From assembly GCF_900187325.1 (NCBI RefSeq), contig NZ_FZMZ01000006.1, positions 124,001 through 188,000 on the forward strand: a stretch of 64,000 bases of DNA, in the 5' to 3' direction. The translations under genes were made by a program, and so were the position numbers. Position 1 is the stretch's first letter; every line of letters starts with the position of its first letter. Origin of the DNA: Virgibacillus ndiopensis. GTDB lineage: Bacteria > Bacillota > Bacilli > Bacillales > Amphibacillaceae. Below are positions 18,739 to 27,966 of this stretch, piece after piece. Below the pieces are notes generated by a model. The model searched no databases. It worked only from the letters and a program-made list of their open reading frames with translations, and was not told the DNA's origin.

Positions 18739-20069
18739 AACTAGAAACGGCTAAATCATTAGCATTAACGGTATTGGTTGGCGTAAGTTTATTGGTGACA
18801 TTGGGTTTATGGAACTTTAAACCTGATTATCCATCGGTTAATAATCAAATTGAGGTCGACATGGATATTGGTGGAAGAGAGGTTACACAAAAAGACATCG
18901 TTGAGCCAGAATCGATAATGTTCCATCAGTTTAATAACCATTATGGATTTAAAAACCCGCAGAAACGTCAAAGTTTGTATCGGGATATGCAATCATGGGT
19001 GTTATATAATTTTGGAATCAAAGAGTCAAATGGCGCACCTTCAAACGACTATCAAGTTGAACTTATTTTCCCAGATGCATTATCTATGGGGATTGTGAAA
19101 ACTATTTTCAAATTAAACGAAGAAGATACGTTTTTACCTGATTGGTCATTTAAGCGGATGTTTATCACATTTGACTTAGATTCAAAGGCACTGAAGGTTC
19201 ATTTCCTATCAGAAAATGAACAAAAGCAAGCAATTGCATCTGTAAATAACGCTGAAAAGTATGATCTCCTGTGGCAATATGTAACGACACATAAGGATTT
19301 AAAGGAGTATGTTACCTTCGACGATTCCGATTCTCTTGTATATATTCCAAAAGATTCTATGAAAATGACTCAACGGTCATTCACAGTGACTACTACTGAT
19401 ACGGATCAACTCGTTGATGCCTTATTCAATAAACCGTCAATTGTAAGTCGCTCTAATATTGGAGAACCTTATTTTACTGATTCAATAAGTGGAATGCGAT
19501 TGCGGCATGACGGTAAATTGATGGAATTAACTAGTCCGCAAGTCACATCGAATGATGAACGTATGAATAATTTAGATGTCTTAAAATATAGCGTTGATAA
19601 TATTAACGAACATATGGGGTGGACGGGCACATCCAACGTTGAGGAAGGCTGGAATAGTGAATATAACTTTGTGCACATGGATGCAGCATCGAATCGGCTG
19701 ACGTATCGCATGTTTTACAATGGGTATCCAGTTTATAATAGTAATGATTTAACAAAAATTGAACAGGAGTGGCATAACCTTGATCTCTATCAATACCAAC
19801 GACCATTATTTAGTTTAAATAATTCATTAGGTGGCGAGTCAGTGGAATTACAGTCTGGGTTAGGCGTAACCTCTTATTTACAAAACCATCCTAAATATAA
19901 GGTAGATGATATTATCGACATTAAAGTTGGTTATGATTTATCTGTACAACAAAGTGCAAGTATACAATTTTATGTAAAACTTGAACCTGCCTGGTATATT
20001 AACGAAAATGGAACTTGGAAAAAAATAGATTTTGGTGATGAAATTCCGATTAACAAAGGAGGGAGTTGA
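18735..20069 (+). CDS. walH: WalK regulator WalH (YycH)
   Basis: 444 residues. One N-terminal membrane anchor (about 8-25), the rest predicted extracytoplasmic. Weakly conserved as a family; identity rests on size, topology and its fixed place between walK and walI. In B. subtilis YycH and YycI form a complex with WalK in the membrane and damp its activity. ATGA overlap with walK; its own end carries the AAAGGAGGG ribosome site for walI. Confidence 0.92.
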   Translation: MKLETAKSLALTVLVGVSLLVTLGLWNFKPDYPSVNNQIEVDMDIGGREVTQKDIVEPESIMFHQFNNHYGFKNPQKRQSLYRDMQSWVLYNFGIKESNGAPSNDYQVELIFPDALSMGIVKTIFKLNEEDTFLPDWSFKRMFITFDLDSKALKVHFLSENEQKQAIASVNNAEKYDLLWQYVTTHKDLKEYVTFDDSDSLVYIPKDSMKMTQRSFTVTTTDTDQLVDALFNKPSIVSRSNIGEPYFTDSISGMRLRHDGKLMELTSPQVTSNDERMNNLDVLKYSVDNINEHMGWTGTSNVEEGWNSEYNFVHMDAASNRLTYRMFYNGYPVYNSNDLTKIEQEWHNLDLYQYQRPLFSLNNSLGGESVELQSGLGVTSYLQNHPKYKVDDIIDIKVGYDLSVQQSASIQFYVKLEPAWYINENGTWKKIDFGDEIPINKGGS

Positions 20070-20071
20070 GG

Positions 20072-21001
20072 ATGCAATGGAGTCAAATAAAAACACTATT
20101 TATCCTCTGCTTTCTTATTCTGGATATATACTTATTATATCAATTTATCACTAAACAGGATGAGTCGGATTTAGATACATTGGAGCAACAAAATTCAACA
20201 ATTGAACAGCGGCTTAAAAATGAAAACATTAAAATACAACCTGAATTAGATGAGGTTAATTTAAAGGAGTCCTATATTTCAGTTCCTCAAAAGAATTTTA
20301 CAGAAAAGGAATCTACCACATTAACTGGTTTTGAAAATCAATCAAGTACGATCATTAATAATGATTTAATCGTATCTCAATTTGAAAAGCCAATACCTTT
20401 ACCAAATGACGTAAAGGACGAAACGATAGAAGAGACGATTAAAAATTATATTTTATTCCCAGATGATTATGATTTTTGGGGTTGGAATAAAAATTTTAAT
20501 GTCTTGATTTTTTCACAAATTAAAGACGGACGACCAGTATATCTTAATCAAAGCGGGATGCTCCTTGTATTTCTAAATGATAACAATGAAATGAGTTTCT
20601 ATGTGCAGACGATGATGGGAAAAGTTGATGACCTGGATAGTGTCAAGCCTTTATATGAACCTATTCAAGCTATTAATAATTTATTTACTGAGAATTATCT
20701 GTATACAGATGATGAAGTTACGGATGTGAAAATTGGTTATTTTACGGCAGTTAATGTTACAGATGGTACGCAAACATTAGCACCAACATGGAAAATAAGT
20801 GTAAAAGGTGAACGATTGTATTTTGTTAATGCAATTGAAGGATTTGTATTTTCCAGCGATGAAGTTCAATTTTTACAGGATTCGATAAAAATGATTAAAG
20901 AAGAAGTTGGAACAATGGAAGATAAGAATGATTTGAAAAAAGAAGTTTTAAACGAACTTAGTCAGTGGCCAGAAGTTATTAATCGGAGTGAGACAGAATG
21001 A
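20072..21001 (+). CDS. walI: WalK regulator WalI (YycI)
   Basis: 309 residues with an N-terminal anchor ([21 protein letters not shown]; first 20 residues carry it) and an extracytoplasmic YycH/YycI-like domain. It partners WalH to restrain WalK. ATG 6 bp inside the longest frame is used because AAAGGAGGG lies 7 nt before it and YycI proteins begin M-x-W. It overlaps walJ by 4 bp. Confidence 0.92.
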   Translation: MQWSQIKTLFILCFLILDIYLLYQFITKQDESDLDTLEQQNSTIEQRLKNENIKIQPELDEVNLKESYISVPQKNFTEKESTTLTGFENQSSTIINNDLIVSQFEKPIPLPNDVKDETIEETIKNYILFPDDYDFWGWNKNFNVLIFSQIKDGRPVYLNQSGMLLVFLNDNNEMSFYVQTMMGKVDDLDSVKPLYEPIQAINNLFTENYLYTDDEVTDVKIGYFTAVNVTDGTQTLAPTWKISVKGERLYFVNAIEGFVFSSDEVQFLQDSIKMIKEEVGTMEDKNDLKKEVLNELSQWPEVINRSETE

Positions 21002-21795
21002 CATTACGTTTTAGTGTATTGGCATCAGGAAGTACGGGAAATGCTTTTTATATAGAATCTGAGAAAGAAAGGTTACTTGTTGATGCTGGGCTAAGTGGAA
21101 AACAGATGGATCGGCTGCTGGGCGAGGTTCAAGTAGACCCGTCATCCCTAACAGGAATCCTCGTGACCCATGAACATAGTGACCATATAAAAGGATTAGG
21201 TATTGTAGCAAGAAAGTATAATTTGCCAATTTATGCAAATGAAAAAACATGGAAAGCAATGGAAGGATCCATTGGCAAAATTGCATTAGATCAGAAGTTT
21301 GAGTTTGGATTGGAACAGGTAAAAACATTTAGTGATATCGAAGTAGAATCATTTGGCGTATCCCATGATGCAGCAGAACCGATGTTTTATACCTTTCATC
21401 ATCAAGGAAAAAAGGTAGCACTTGTTACGGATTTAGGTTATGTATCAGAGCGAATCAAAAAAACAGTTGAAGATGCAGATGCGTATATTTTTGAGGCAAA
21501 TCATGACGTTGGTATGTTACGGATGGGAAGATATCCATGGAATGTAAAACGACGTATCCTTGGAGACTCTGGTCACGTTTCTAATGAAGATAGTGGATTA
21601 GCACTATGCGATATTATAGGGAATCGAACGAAACGAATTTATCTAGCCCACTTAAGCTTAGATAACAACATGAAGGATCTAGCTCGTATGTCTGTTAGTA
21701 ACGTATTGCAGGAACGAGGTTTTGAACTTAACAAAAAAATCAACATTTTTGATACAGATCCGAAATCACCAACGAAGCTGTATGAAGTAGTGTAG
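20998..21795 (+). CDS. walJ: Metallo-beta-lactamase-fold nuclease WalJ (YycJ)
   Basis: 265 residues, cytoplasmic, no signal. The metal site THEHSDH (about 57-63), VTDLG, and a C-terminal His in IYLAHLS are present, as in YycJ, a DNA exonuclease-like MBL protein with roles linked to mismatch repair and division. It is the last gene of the ATGA-coupled wal operon; htrC follows after 138 bp. That gap has a perfect AAGGAGG near 21849 not followed by a usable start. Confidence 0.94.
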   Translation: MTLRFSVLASGSTGNAFYIESEKERLLVDAGLSGKQMDRLLGEVQVDPSSLTGILVTHEHSDHIKGLGIVARKYNLPIYANEKTWKAMEGSIGKIALDQKFEFGLEQVKTFSDIEVESFGVSHDAAEPMFYTFHHQGKKVALVTDLGYVSERIKKTVEDADAYIFEANHDVGMLRMGRYPWNVKRRILGDSGHVSNEDSGLALCDIIGNRTKRIYLAHLSLDNNMKDLARMSVSNVLQERGFELNKKINIFDTDPKSPTKLYEVV

Positions 21796-21933
21796 AACAA
21801 ATGGTTGTCCTGTATGTTTAACTTATTAGTTGGTATGGAAATAATAAGGAGGCAGCATTAGAATTGTATTTTAGCATATTTTGATGTTAGAAAGTCATAC
21901 TATATCAGAGAATAAAATGAAGGGGATGAATGA

Positions 21934-23154
21934 ATGGACTATTACGATAATCATAATCCACCACCAAGCCCTAATAAGAAACAAAAGCGGCGGTGGCTAT
22001 TCCCTGTGTCAATTGGTGTTATTATTGGCGTTCTCGTTGTTCTTGTGGCGTTGCCTTCCTTGTTAGAAACAAACATACTTCCAGAAACATGGACAGGACA
22101 ATTAGAACAAGGGCAAGAGAGCTCACAAGGACCACAGGACGGTGACTCTCAGGAGAACTATGTAAATGTTGATGTATCTACACAAGTAACGGAAGCGGTG
22201 GAAAAAGTAAGTGCGGCCGTAGTAGGAGTTACGAATATTCAACGACAGTCTGATTTTTGGCAGCAACAAGAAAGCCAAGCAGGTACGGGATCAGGTGTTA
22301 TTTATAAAAAAGATGATAAGTATGCCTATGTTGTAACAAATCATCATGTCGTAGAGGGAGCCGATTCAGTCGAAGTGGTATTTTCTGATGAAACTCATGT
22401 GCAGGCAGAGATACTTGGAAGCGATTTGTTTTCCGATTTAGCTGTATTACGGATGGACGCTAAACATGTTGATAAAACGATTCAAATGGGATCATCGGAA
22501 AATGTGAAGGTCGGTGAACCAGCTATTGCGATTGGAAATCCACTAGGTATGCGGTTTTCTGGTTCAGTTACGCAAGGGGTCATTAGTGGGAAACAACGCA
22601 CGATTCCTCAAGATTTTAACCAGGATGGACGTGCAGATTGGCAGGCTGAGGTAATTCAAACCGATGCAGCTATTAACCCAGGTAACAGTGGTGGTGCCCT
22701 TATTAACGTTGAGGGACAGCTTGTCGGAATTAACTCGATGAAAATCAATCAAACAGCTGTAGAAGGTATAGGATTTGCCATTCCAATTGATACAGCACGT
22801 CCCATTATTCAAGAACTTGAAGAAACAGGTAAGATTATCCGTCCGTATTTAGGTGTAGAGATTTACTCCCTTGATGAAGTTCCACAAACAGAATGGGAAA
22901 AAACGTTAAACCTTCCAAATGAAGTTGAAGGTGGAGTATATATTTGGAGTGTTGAGTCGCTGTCTCCAGCGGACAAAGCGGGACTTGAACGACTGGATGT
23001 CATTACCCATCTTGATGGTGAGGAAGTCCTTAATATGATTGATCTTAGAAAAATTCTTTACCATGAAAAAGAAATTGGTGACGTTGTCGAAATAACCTTC
23101 TATCGAGATGGAAAACAACAGACAACAAAAATAAAACTTGGTCAACAACGATAA
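21934..23154 (+). CDS. htrC: Membrane-anchored HtrA-type serine protease (HtrC/YyxA)
   Basis: 406 residues. A cytoplasmic Pro/Lys-rich start is followed by a membrane helix (about 22-44) and an acidic/Gln linker, then a trypsin-like domain with catalytic H138 (TNHHVVEG), D168 (SDLAVLRMD) and S252 (NPGNSGGAL), and a PDZ domain (about 300-400). It degrades misfolded proteins outside the membrane. The position after walJ is that of B. subtilis yyxA (htrC). In many relatives rlmH comes soon after; here it is 18 kb away. Ends at a terminator. Confidence 0.94.
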   Translation: MDYYDNHNPPPSPNKKQKRRWLFPVSIGVIIGVLVVLVALPSLLETNILPETWTGQLEQGQESSQGPQDGDSQENYVNVDVSTQVTEAVEKVSAAVVGVTNIQRQSDFWQQQESQAGTGSGVIYKKDDKYAYVVTNHHVVEGADSVEVVFSDETHVQAEILGSDLFSDLAVLRMDAKHVDKTIQMGSSENVKVGEPAIAIGNPLGMRFSGSVTQGVISGKQRTIPQDFNQDGRADWQAEVIQTDAAINPGNSGGALINVEGQLVGINSMKINQTAVEGIGFAIPIDTARPIIQELEETGKIIRPYLGVEIYSLDEVPQTEWEKTLNLPNEVEGGVYIWSVESLSPADKAGLERLDVITHLDGEEVLNMIDLRKILYHEKEIGDVVEITFYRDGKQQTTKIKLGQQR

Positions 23155-23159
23155 CAATT

Positions 23160-23189
23160 AAAACTGCTTCTAAATGGGAGCAGTTTTTT
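23160..23189 (+). terminator. Terminator after htrC
   Basis: AAACTGCT (23161-23168) and AGCAGTTT (23179-23186) with a trailing T-run, 6 bp after the htrC stop. Confidence 0.85.
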
Positions 23190-23321
23190 AGTGGTGTTTA
23201 GTGTATTGGTGTAGATCATTGGTTGATAAAGGGTTGATATCAGCTGATAAACAATAATGAAACGGTTGATTATTCCGAAAAATACTGTCGATAAACGTGT
23301 TCACATCAAGTCTTGCAGAAG

Positions 23322-23435
23322 TTATCCCCAGCTTGTGGAAAACCTGTAGATAATCTCTATATATAGTAGAGAATAAATGTTCTACAACAAAATAGTCGCG
23401 AACATTTGTGCATATGTGGATAACTTTGGGGATAA
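23322..23435. promoter_or_regulatory. DnaA-box cluster A
   Basis: One exact DnaA box on the minus strand (TGTGGATAA, 23415-23423; consensus TTATNCACA) and three with one mismatch: TTATCCCCA 23322-23330, TGTAGATAA 23345-23353 and TGGGGATAA 23427-23435. They lie between htrC and the tandem repeat, near the usual place of rlmH. In B. subtilis a DnaA-box cluster near yydA (rlmH) binds DnaA and helps restrain initiation. No coding sequence is seen from 23190 to 23470. Confidence 0.65.
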
Positions 23436-23470
23436 CCTGTTACTTACCTGTTAGTTTATATATAAGTAAA

Positions 23471-23951
23471 TATCGGCAGGAGAGCGGGAATATCGGCAGG
23501 AGAGTGGGAATATCGGCAGGAGAGTGGGAATATCGGCAGGAGAGCAGGAATATCGGCAGGAGGGCAGGAACATCAGCAGGAGAGCAGGAATATCGGCAGG
23601 AGAGCGGGAATATCGGCAGGAGGGCAGGAACATCGGCAGGAGGGCAGGAACATCGGCAGGAGAGCGGGAATATCGGCAGGAGAGCGGGAATATCGGCAGG
23701 AGAGTGGGAATATCGGCAGGAGAGCGGGAATATCGGCAGGAGGGCGGGAATATCGGCAGGAGAGCAGGAATATCGGCAGGAGGGCAGGAACATCGGCAGG
23801 AGAGCAGAATATCGGCAGGAGGGCAGGAATATCGGCAAGAGAGTGGGAATATCGGCAGGAGAGCGGGAATATCGGTAGGAGAGTGGGAATATCGGCAGGA
23901 GAGCGGAAACATATCAGCGGGAGAGCAGAAACATCGTCGTGAAAACGGCAA
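23471..23951. repeat. 20-bp tandem repeat (minisatellite), about 24 units
   Basis: Head-to-tail units of consensus TATCGGCAGGAGAGCGGGAA with point variants (AGAG/AGGG, GCGGG/GCAGG/GTGGG, TATC/CATC). One unit lacks a base (23791-23809) and the last two decay. There are no unique spacers, so it is not CRISPR. The unit contains no stop in most frames and 20 is not a multiple of 3, so every frame stays open; the ORFs here on both strands are by-products. Each unit carries a GGCAGGAG motif that looks like a ribosome site but leads nowhere. Confidence 0.95.
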
Positions 23952-23968
23952 CCCCCCCTTCTGATTCT

Positions 23969-24349
23969 CTACTTAAACGTCTTTCCCGGCGCGTGCTGCC
24001 AAAGCACAACCAATAAGATAAGCATAACGATATCCAACCTCGCTTCAAAAGCAAATGAAAGAAAGCCTTGGTTCGTTGTTAGGATTGGAATCTTAGTAAG
24101 AAAAATAGCTGCTAACATAATAAAAATAAGTGCAGCCGTTGCTCGTTTTAAATACATTTGACTGATGATTAGTGCACCACAAACGATTTCGGTTACAGCT
24201 ACAAGAAATAGGACCGATTCTGAATATGGTAGCCCCAGATTACTAAAAACTACTTTAAAATCATCAACTAATAATTTCAATATGCCAGTTATTATGAAAA
24301 CATAACCGACAGCATAACAAATCCAATTTGTCATCGGTAATTTTTTCAT
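23969..24349 (-). CDS. DoxX-family membrane protein
   Basis: 126 residues, four membrane spans with the DoxX pattern: TM1 'YAVGYVFIITGILKL', a loop, TM2 with 'AVTEIVCGALII', TM3, and TM4 'DIVMLILLVVLW'. DoxX proteins are small quinone-reductase-associated or membrane redox proteins of poorly known role. The start is the ATG with GGAGGTGTGA before it (24349), well inside the longest frame. It stands alone on the minus strand and ends 18 bp from the tandem repeat. Confidence 0.75.
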   Translation of the reverse strand: MKKLPMTNWICYAVGYVFIITGILKLLVDDFKVVFSNLGLPYSESVLFLVAVTEIVCGALIISQMYLKRATAALIFIMLAAIFLTKIPILTTNQGFLSFAFEARLDIVMLILLVVLWQHAPGKTFK

Positions 24350-24455
24350 TAAGTCACACCTCCAACAATAATTTCCGTTTAGCAATAACGGCTGATTGGT
24401 AAATATATATGCACGTACATAGACAACCTTGACAAGCAATTTGCGAAACACATAA

Positions 24456-24492
24456 AAAAGGCTGTCCTCACAAATCCAGGACAGCTTGCTTT
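24456..24492 (-). terminator. Hairpin with T-run between DoxX and the ABC exporter
   Basis: GCTGTCCT/AGGACAGC stem (8 bp, 9-nt loop). The T-run is better on the minus strand (CCTTTTTTAT), where it lies about 110 nt before the DoxX start, so it may be a leader terminator. It could also be a two-way terminator fragment. No aptamer or T-box was recognised upstream of it. Confidence 0.5.
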
Positions 24493-24664
24493 TATATATA
24501 GCAGAAATTTGTCCATGAATGAACTACTAGATAAGATGATTGGACATACTAAAGGATAGGGTGAAAATCTCGACTTATGAATAAGTAAAACAGAGCCTTC
24601 TTATTGCTAATAAGCCAATTAACACTTATAATTTCCATATAGATTAGAAAAGGAAGTGCAACAC

Positions 24665-26380
24665 GTGATACGACGTTTTTTCTCCTACTACACCCCGCAT
24701 CGGCGGTTATTTATTATTGATTTCAGCTGCGCAGTAATTGTTGCTCTATTAGAGCTAGCTTTTCCAGTGGCTGTTCAAAAATTTATAGATGAGCTTTTAC
24801 CAGGAAGGAATTGGGACTTAATCGTTCTTGTAAGTATTGGGCTTTTGCTCGTTTATCTACTCAGTACCTATTTGCAGTACATTGTTACGTACTGGGGTCA
24901 TAAGCTTGGGGTTAATATTGAGACAGATATGCGACAGCAGTTATTCAATCATGTACAAAAGCAGTCATTTCGCTTTTTTGATAATACAAAAACGGGTCAT
25001 ATTATGAGTCGAATAACAAATGATTTATTCGATATTGGTGAACTTGCCCACCATGGACCGGAAGACTTTTTTATTGCAATCATGACATTTGTAGGTTCAT
25101 TTTGGATCATGTTTGTTTATAGTCCAACACTAGCATTGATTATTTTATGTGTTGTTCCAATTTTAATTTGGTTAATTTCATATAGTAATATAAAAATGAA
25201 TAAAGCTTGGCGTACCATGTATCGTGATATCGCGGAAGTAAATGCTCGTGTTGAGGATGCGGTTTCAGGTGTACGCGTTGTACAATCATTTACAAATGAA
25301 AAACATGAAATGCAACGTTTTACAAAAGACAATTATAGCTTCCGTAAAGCAAAAGTAAGTGCGTATAAAGTGATGGCATTCGTTCATTCCAACATCTATA
25401 TGTTGATGCGCTTGATCGTATTAATCGTTCTTGTTGTCGGATCATGGTTAACGTTTAATGATAAGATGCAGATGGGAGATTTAGTGGCATTTGTATTGTT
25501 TACCAATGTTTTATTTAAGCCTATTGAAAAGATAAGTGCTTTATTAGAATTGTATCCAAAAGGTATGGCTGGATTTAAAAGATTCACAGAATTGCTTGAC
25601 GTAGCTCCCGAGGTTGTTAACCGTAAAGATGCAGTAAAAGTGGATTCTTTAAAAGGTGATATTAATTTTGATAAAGTTACATTTGGGTATGAAAAAACAC
25701 AAGGACCAGTATTAAAAGCGCTCAACTTAAATATCCGTGCCGGGGAAACTGTGGCATTTGTTGGACCATCTGGTGCCGGGAAAACAACAATTTGTTCACT
25801 TATTCCCCGTTTCTATGACGTGGACAGTGGCGGTATTTTTATAGATGGTATGGATGTCCGTGACATGACAAAGGAATCACTGCGACATCAAATCGGAATC
25901 GTTCAACAGGATGTGTTTCTATTTACGGGTACGTTACGTGAAAATATTGCATATGGAAAACTCGATGCAACCAATGAAGAAATTGAGCAAGCAGCAAGAC
26001 GTGCACATATGGAAGCATTTATTGCAGAACTTCCAGATGGCTACGAAACACAAATCGGTGAACGCGGATTGAAGCTTTCCGGTGGTCAAAAGCAGCGTAT
26101 AGCCATTGCACGAATGTTTTTAAAGAATCCGCCAATCTTGATTTTGGACGAAGCGACATCGGCGCTGGATACAGAAACAGAGATGATCATTCAAAAGGCA
26201 TTAACAGAATTGGCTAAAAACCGGACAACCCTTATTATTGCCCACCGACTAGCAACAATAAAAAATGCTGATCGGATTATGGTTGTAACGAAAAATGGTA
26301 TAGAAGAAGAAGGGAATCACGAAGATTTATTGAAACGTGACGGCCTATTCGCACATCTTCACAAAGTACAAATGCGATAA
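24665..26380 (+). CDS. ABC exporter, fused membrane and ATPase domains (MsbA/BmrA type)
   Basis: 571 residues, a half-transporter that should dimerise. Six membrane spans (about 15-300) are followed by an ATPase with Walker A GPSGAGKTT, Q-loop IVQQDVFLFTG, signature LSGGQKQRIAIAR, Walker B ILILDEATSALD and IIAHRLAT. It resembles the Bacillus YknU/YwjA group of lipid or drug exporters; the substrate is unknown. A GTG at 24665 is used (AAAGGAAG 9 nt before) rather than the GTG directly after that site. Single gene. Confidence 0.88.
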   Translation: MIRRFFSYYTPHRRLFIIDFSCAVIVALLELAFPVAVQKFIDELLPGRNWDLIVLVSIGLLLVYLLSTYLQYIVTYWGHKLGVNIETDMRQQLFNHVQKQSFRFFDNTKTGHIMSRITNDLFDIGELAHHGPEDFFIAIMTFVGSFWIMFVYSPTLALIILCVVPILIWLISYSNIKMNKAWRTMYRDIAEVNARVEDAVSGVRVVQSFTNEKHEMQRFTKDNYSFRKAKVSAYKVMAFVHSNIYMLMRLIVLIVLVVGSWLTFNDKMQMGDLVAFVLFTNVLFKPIEKISALLELYPKGMAGFKRFTELLDVAPEVVNRKDAVKVDSLKGDINFDKVTFGYEKTQGPVLKALNLNIRAGETVAFVGPSGAGKTTICSLIPRFYDVDSGGIFIDGMDVRDMTKESLRHQIGIVQQDVFLFTGTLRENIAYGKLDATNEEIEQAARRAHMEAFIAELPDGYETQIGERGLKLSGGQKQRIAIARMFLKNPPILILDEATSALDTETEMIIQKALTELAKNRTTLIIAHRLATIKNADRIMVVTKNGIEEEGNHEDLLKRDGLFAHLHKVQMR

Positions 26381-26388
26381 CGAATTAC

Positions 26389-26417
26389 TGGGACATGGGG
26401 TCTGACCCCATGTCCCA
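26389..26417. repeat. REP-like palindrome
   Basis: Perfect 13-bp arms TGGGACATGGGGT / ACCCCATGTCCCA around CTG, just after the exporter stop. No T-run follows, so it is not an ordinary terminator. Such GGGGTCTGACCCC palindromes are scattered in many genomes and associated with REP-type transposases. A decayed copy lies at 27914-27936. Confidence 0.7.
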
Positions 26418-26425
26418 CCCACAAC

Positions 26426-26493
26426 ATATTCACAACGGTATTGGACTTTTCCACACAGTTATACACAAAATTCTGTGGATAACCTGTGAATAA
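26426..26493. promoter_or_regulatory. DnaA-box cluster B
   Basis: Three exact boxes within 35 bp: TTATACACA (26459-26467), TGTGGATAA (26474-26482) and TGTGAATAA (26485-26493). Two one-mismatch boxes lie just left: ATATTCACA at 26426-26434 and TTTTCCACA at 26447-26455. This density is far above chance and typical of DnaA-binding clusters. It lies in the 220-bp gap before the pterin dehydratase gene, whose promoter must also be here. Confidence 0.75.
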
Positions 26494-26603
26494 TAATGAT
26501 TTGGGTGTACAGATGCGTTTATTAAGGAGCTTTAGCGGGAAATTTGATAAACTAAAGACAGCAGCATGATACGGAACAGACTAATTTAAAAGGAGGCAAA
26601 TAG

Positions 26604-26900
26604 ATGGAACGCTTAACTGAGGAGCAAATAAACCAAGAGCTTGAGAAATTACCTAACTGGAAAAGGCTTGATGAAAAATGGATTGAACGGAAATATCGCT
26701 TTAAGAATTTCCTAGCTGGTGTGCGCTTTGTGGATCAAATCGCTTCATATGCAGAGGAAAAGCAGCACCATCCTTTTATATCAATTGATTATAAGGTTGT
26801 TACGCTTAAGATTTCGTCTTGGCAGGCTAAAGGTTTAACGGATTTAGATTTTGAAATGGTAAATCACTTTGATGAACTATATGAAACAGTAGATAAGTGA
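26604..26900 (+). CDS. Pterin-4a-carbinolamine dehydratase (PCD/DCoH family)
   Basis: 98 residues, the family length. The catalytic motif is visible as 'YAEEKQHHPFISIDYKVV' (core [E/D]-K-x-H-H-P) and a final 'TDLDFEMVNHFDELY' segment. The classical enzyme dehydrates 4a-hydroxytetrahydropterin made by aromatic amino acid hydroxylases; no such hydroxylase lies nearby, and many bacterial copies have moonlighting or folate-salvage roles. AAAAGGAGG precedes the ATG. Single gene ended by a two-way terminator. Confidence 0.88.
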   Translation: MERLTEEQINQELEKLPNWKRLDEKWIERKYRFKNFLAGVRFVDQIASYAEEKQHHPFISIDYKVVTLKISSWQAKGLTDLDFEMVNHFDELYETVDK

Positions 26901-26962
26901 AGCCAGTAGAATTTTGTCGATATTTCCCGGGAAATGAATGTACAAATATGTTCTACAAAATG

Positions 26963-26990
26963 AAAAGGCTCGCTAAGCAGCGAGCCTTTT
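26963..26990. terminator. Bidirectional terminator
   Basis: AAAAGGCTCGCT / AGCGAGCCTTTT with a 4-nt loop. It serves the pterin dehydratase gene from the left and the acetyltransferase from the right, overlapping the latter's stop codon. Confidence 0.9.
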
Positions 26991-27474
26991 ATACCTTTAA
27001 AACCATCCGAATAGTTCGCAGCATATGACCATCGAAATCATCATTAAATTCAGAGACAATTTCAAAACCTTTTGCCTCATAAAAATTTTTGCCAATCATA
27101 TTATCGCGCTCTACATTGATAAAAACCTCTTTTACATCTTTTAAATCGTTTATACCTTTTTGCAATAACGCAGTACCTATTCCGTTCCCTTGATATGCTG
27201 GGTACAAATAAATTGCACCTAATTCCGTTTCACCTTCCTCATTGACGGGAGAAAAATTTGCAAATCCAACAATTTCATCGCCTGCTTCAGCTACGAATAA
27301 GTGCGAATGCTCTAAACGCAGCTTCATTCTCTCATCATTATAAGCAGCTTGTAAGAAGTTACTTTGAACCTCGTGCGGAATAATACCTTCATATGTGTGA
27401 TTCCAGCTGGTCTTTGCTACGTGTTGCACGTGGTGGATGTCTTGCTCTACCATGTTGCGAATAGAATAATCCAT
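26989..27474 (-). CDS. GNAT-family N-acetyltransferase
   Basis: 161 residues. GNAT pattern: beta strands around 'LFVAEAGDEIVGFANF', then the acetyl-CoA loop 'YLYPAYQGNGIGTALLQKG' (core Q-G-N-G-I-G-T) and C-terminal 'NFYEAKGFEIVSEF'. The acceptor substrate cannot be predicted. The ATG with GAAGGG 8 nt upstream is used, 18 bp inside a longer TTG frame. Single gene. Confidence 0.85.
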   Translation of the reverse strand: MDYSIRNMVEQDIHHVQHVAKTSWNHTYEGIIPHEVQSNFLQAAYNDERMKLRLEHSHLFVAEAGDEIVGFANFSPVNEEGETELGAIYLYPAYQGNGIGTALLQKGINDLKDVKEVFINVERDNMIGKNFYEAKGFEIVSEFNDDFDGHMLRTIRMVLKV

Positions 27475-27545
27475 AACATCAACCCTTCCCAAACTATAAT
27501 TTTAAACAGTATATCATTCGAATCACGATTTTGGGACAGTATTTG

Positions 27546-27875
27546 TTAATAATTATATAAATGTAGAACAAGAATAGTTCCCATTAATGCACCAGTTACA
27601 ATATAGTGCTTCCAATTATTTTTTCCAAACAGAACTAGCCCATTGGAAATACGGGAAATGAATACAAGTACAATCGCAAAAGAAACCCAAATTAGATGTA
27701 CATTTATAAATACATGCAAAATACCTAATACCATAAAATAAGTATGACTACTTATAAAAATTAGTAAAGAAATCAATTTACCGAACTGCATATTTGGAGA
27801 ATTTTTGAGGAAATAAATCAAACCACCTGTTATACTGATAACACAATATAAAATTATTAAGTAACTATGAATCAT
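27546..27875 (-). CDS. Small four-span membrane protein, unknown
   Basis: 109 residues, almost wholly hydrophobic: spans at about 4-22, 34-54, 60-78 and 86-105, with short charged loops (KNSPNMQFGK, GKNNWKHY). Not recognised; the size recalls YisL-type (DUF1516) proteins but I see no firm sequence match. The ATG with AAAGGTG 8 nt before it is used instead of a GTG 9 bp upstream. It diverges from the MerR regulator across a 90-bp gap and may be its target. Confidence 0.55.
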   Translation of the reverse strand: MIHSYLIILYCVISITGGLIYFLKNSPNMQFGKLISLLIFISSHTYFMVLGILHVFINVHLIWVSFAIVLVFISRISNGLVLFGKNNWKHYIVTGALMGTILVLHLYNY

Positions 27876-27913
27876 ATACAACACACCTTTAAGTTAGTTT
27901 GTAAATCTATCGT

Positions 27914-27936
27914 ACATAGTGGGGTTGACCCCATGT
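27914..27936. repeat. Decayed REP-like palindrome
   Basis: ACATAGTGGGGTTGACCCCA followed by TGT. The inner TGGGGT/ACCCCA arms are perfect, the outer ACAT...ATGT arms partly. It looks like a worn copy of the palindrome at 26389-26417. Confidence 0.5.
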
Positions 27937-27966
27937 AAATAGTTATTTAACGGGAGAGAAAAGTTA

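Noticed and set aside
23471-23951. Possible CRISPR array
   Set aside because: Units are contiguous with no unique spacers, and no cas genes are nearby.
23408-23964. Long ORFs (132-166 codons) on both strands across 23408-23964, translating to repetitive proteins
   Set aside because: They are products of the 20-bp tandem repeat, which has no stops in several frames. No ribosome sites, and the encoded pattern is the same in all frames.
27546-27875. Assignment to the YisL (DUF1516) family
   Set aside because: Size and topology fit but residue pattern does not clearly match, so left as unknown.
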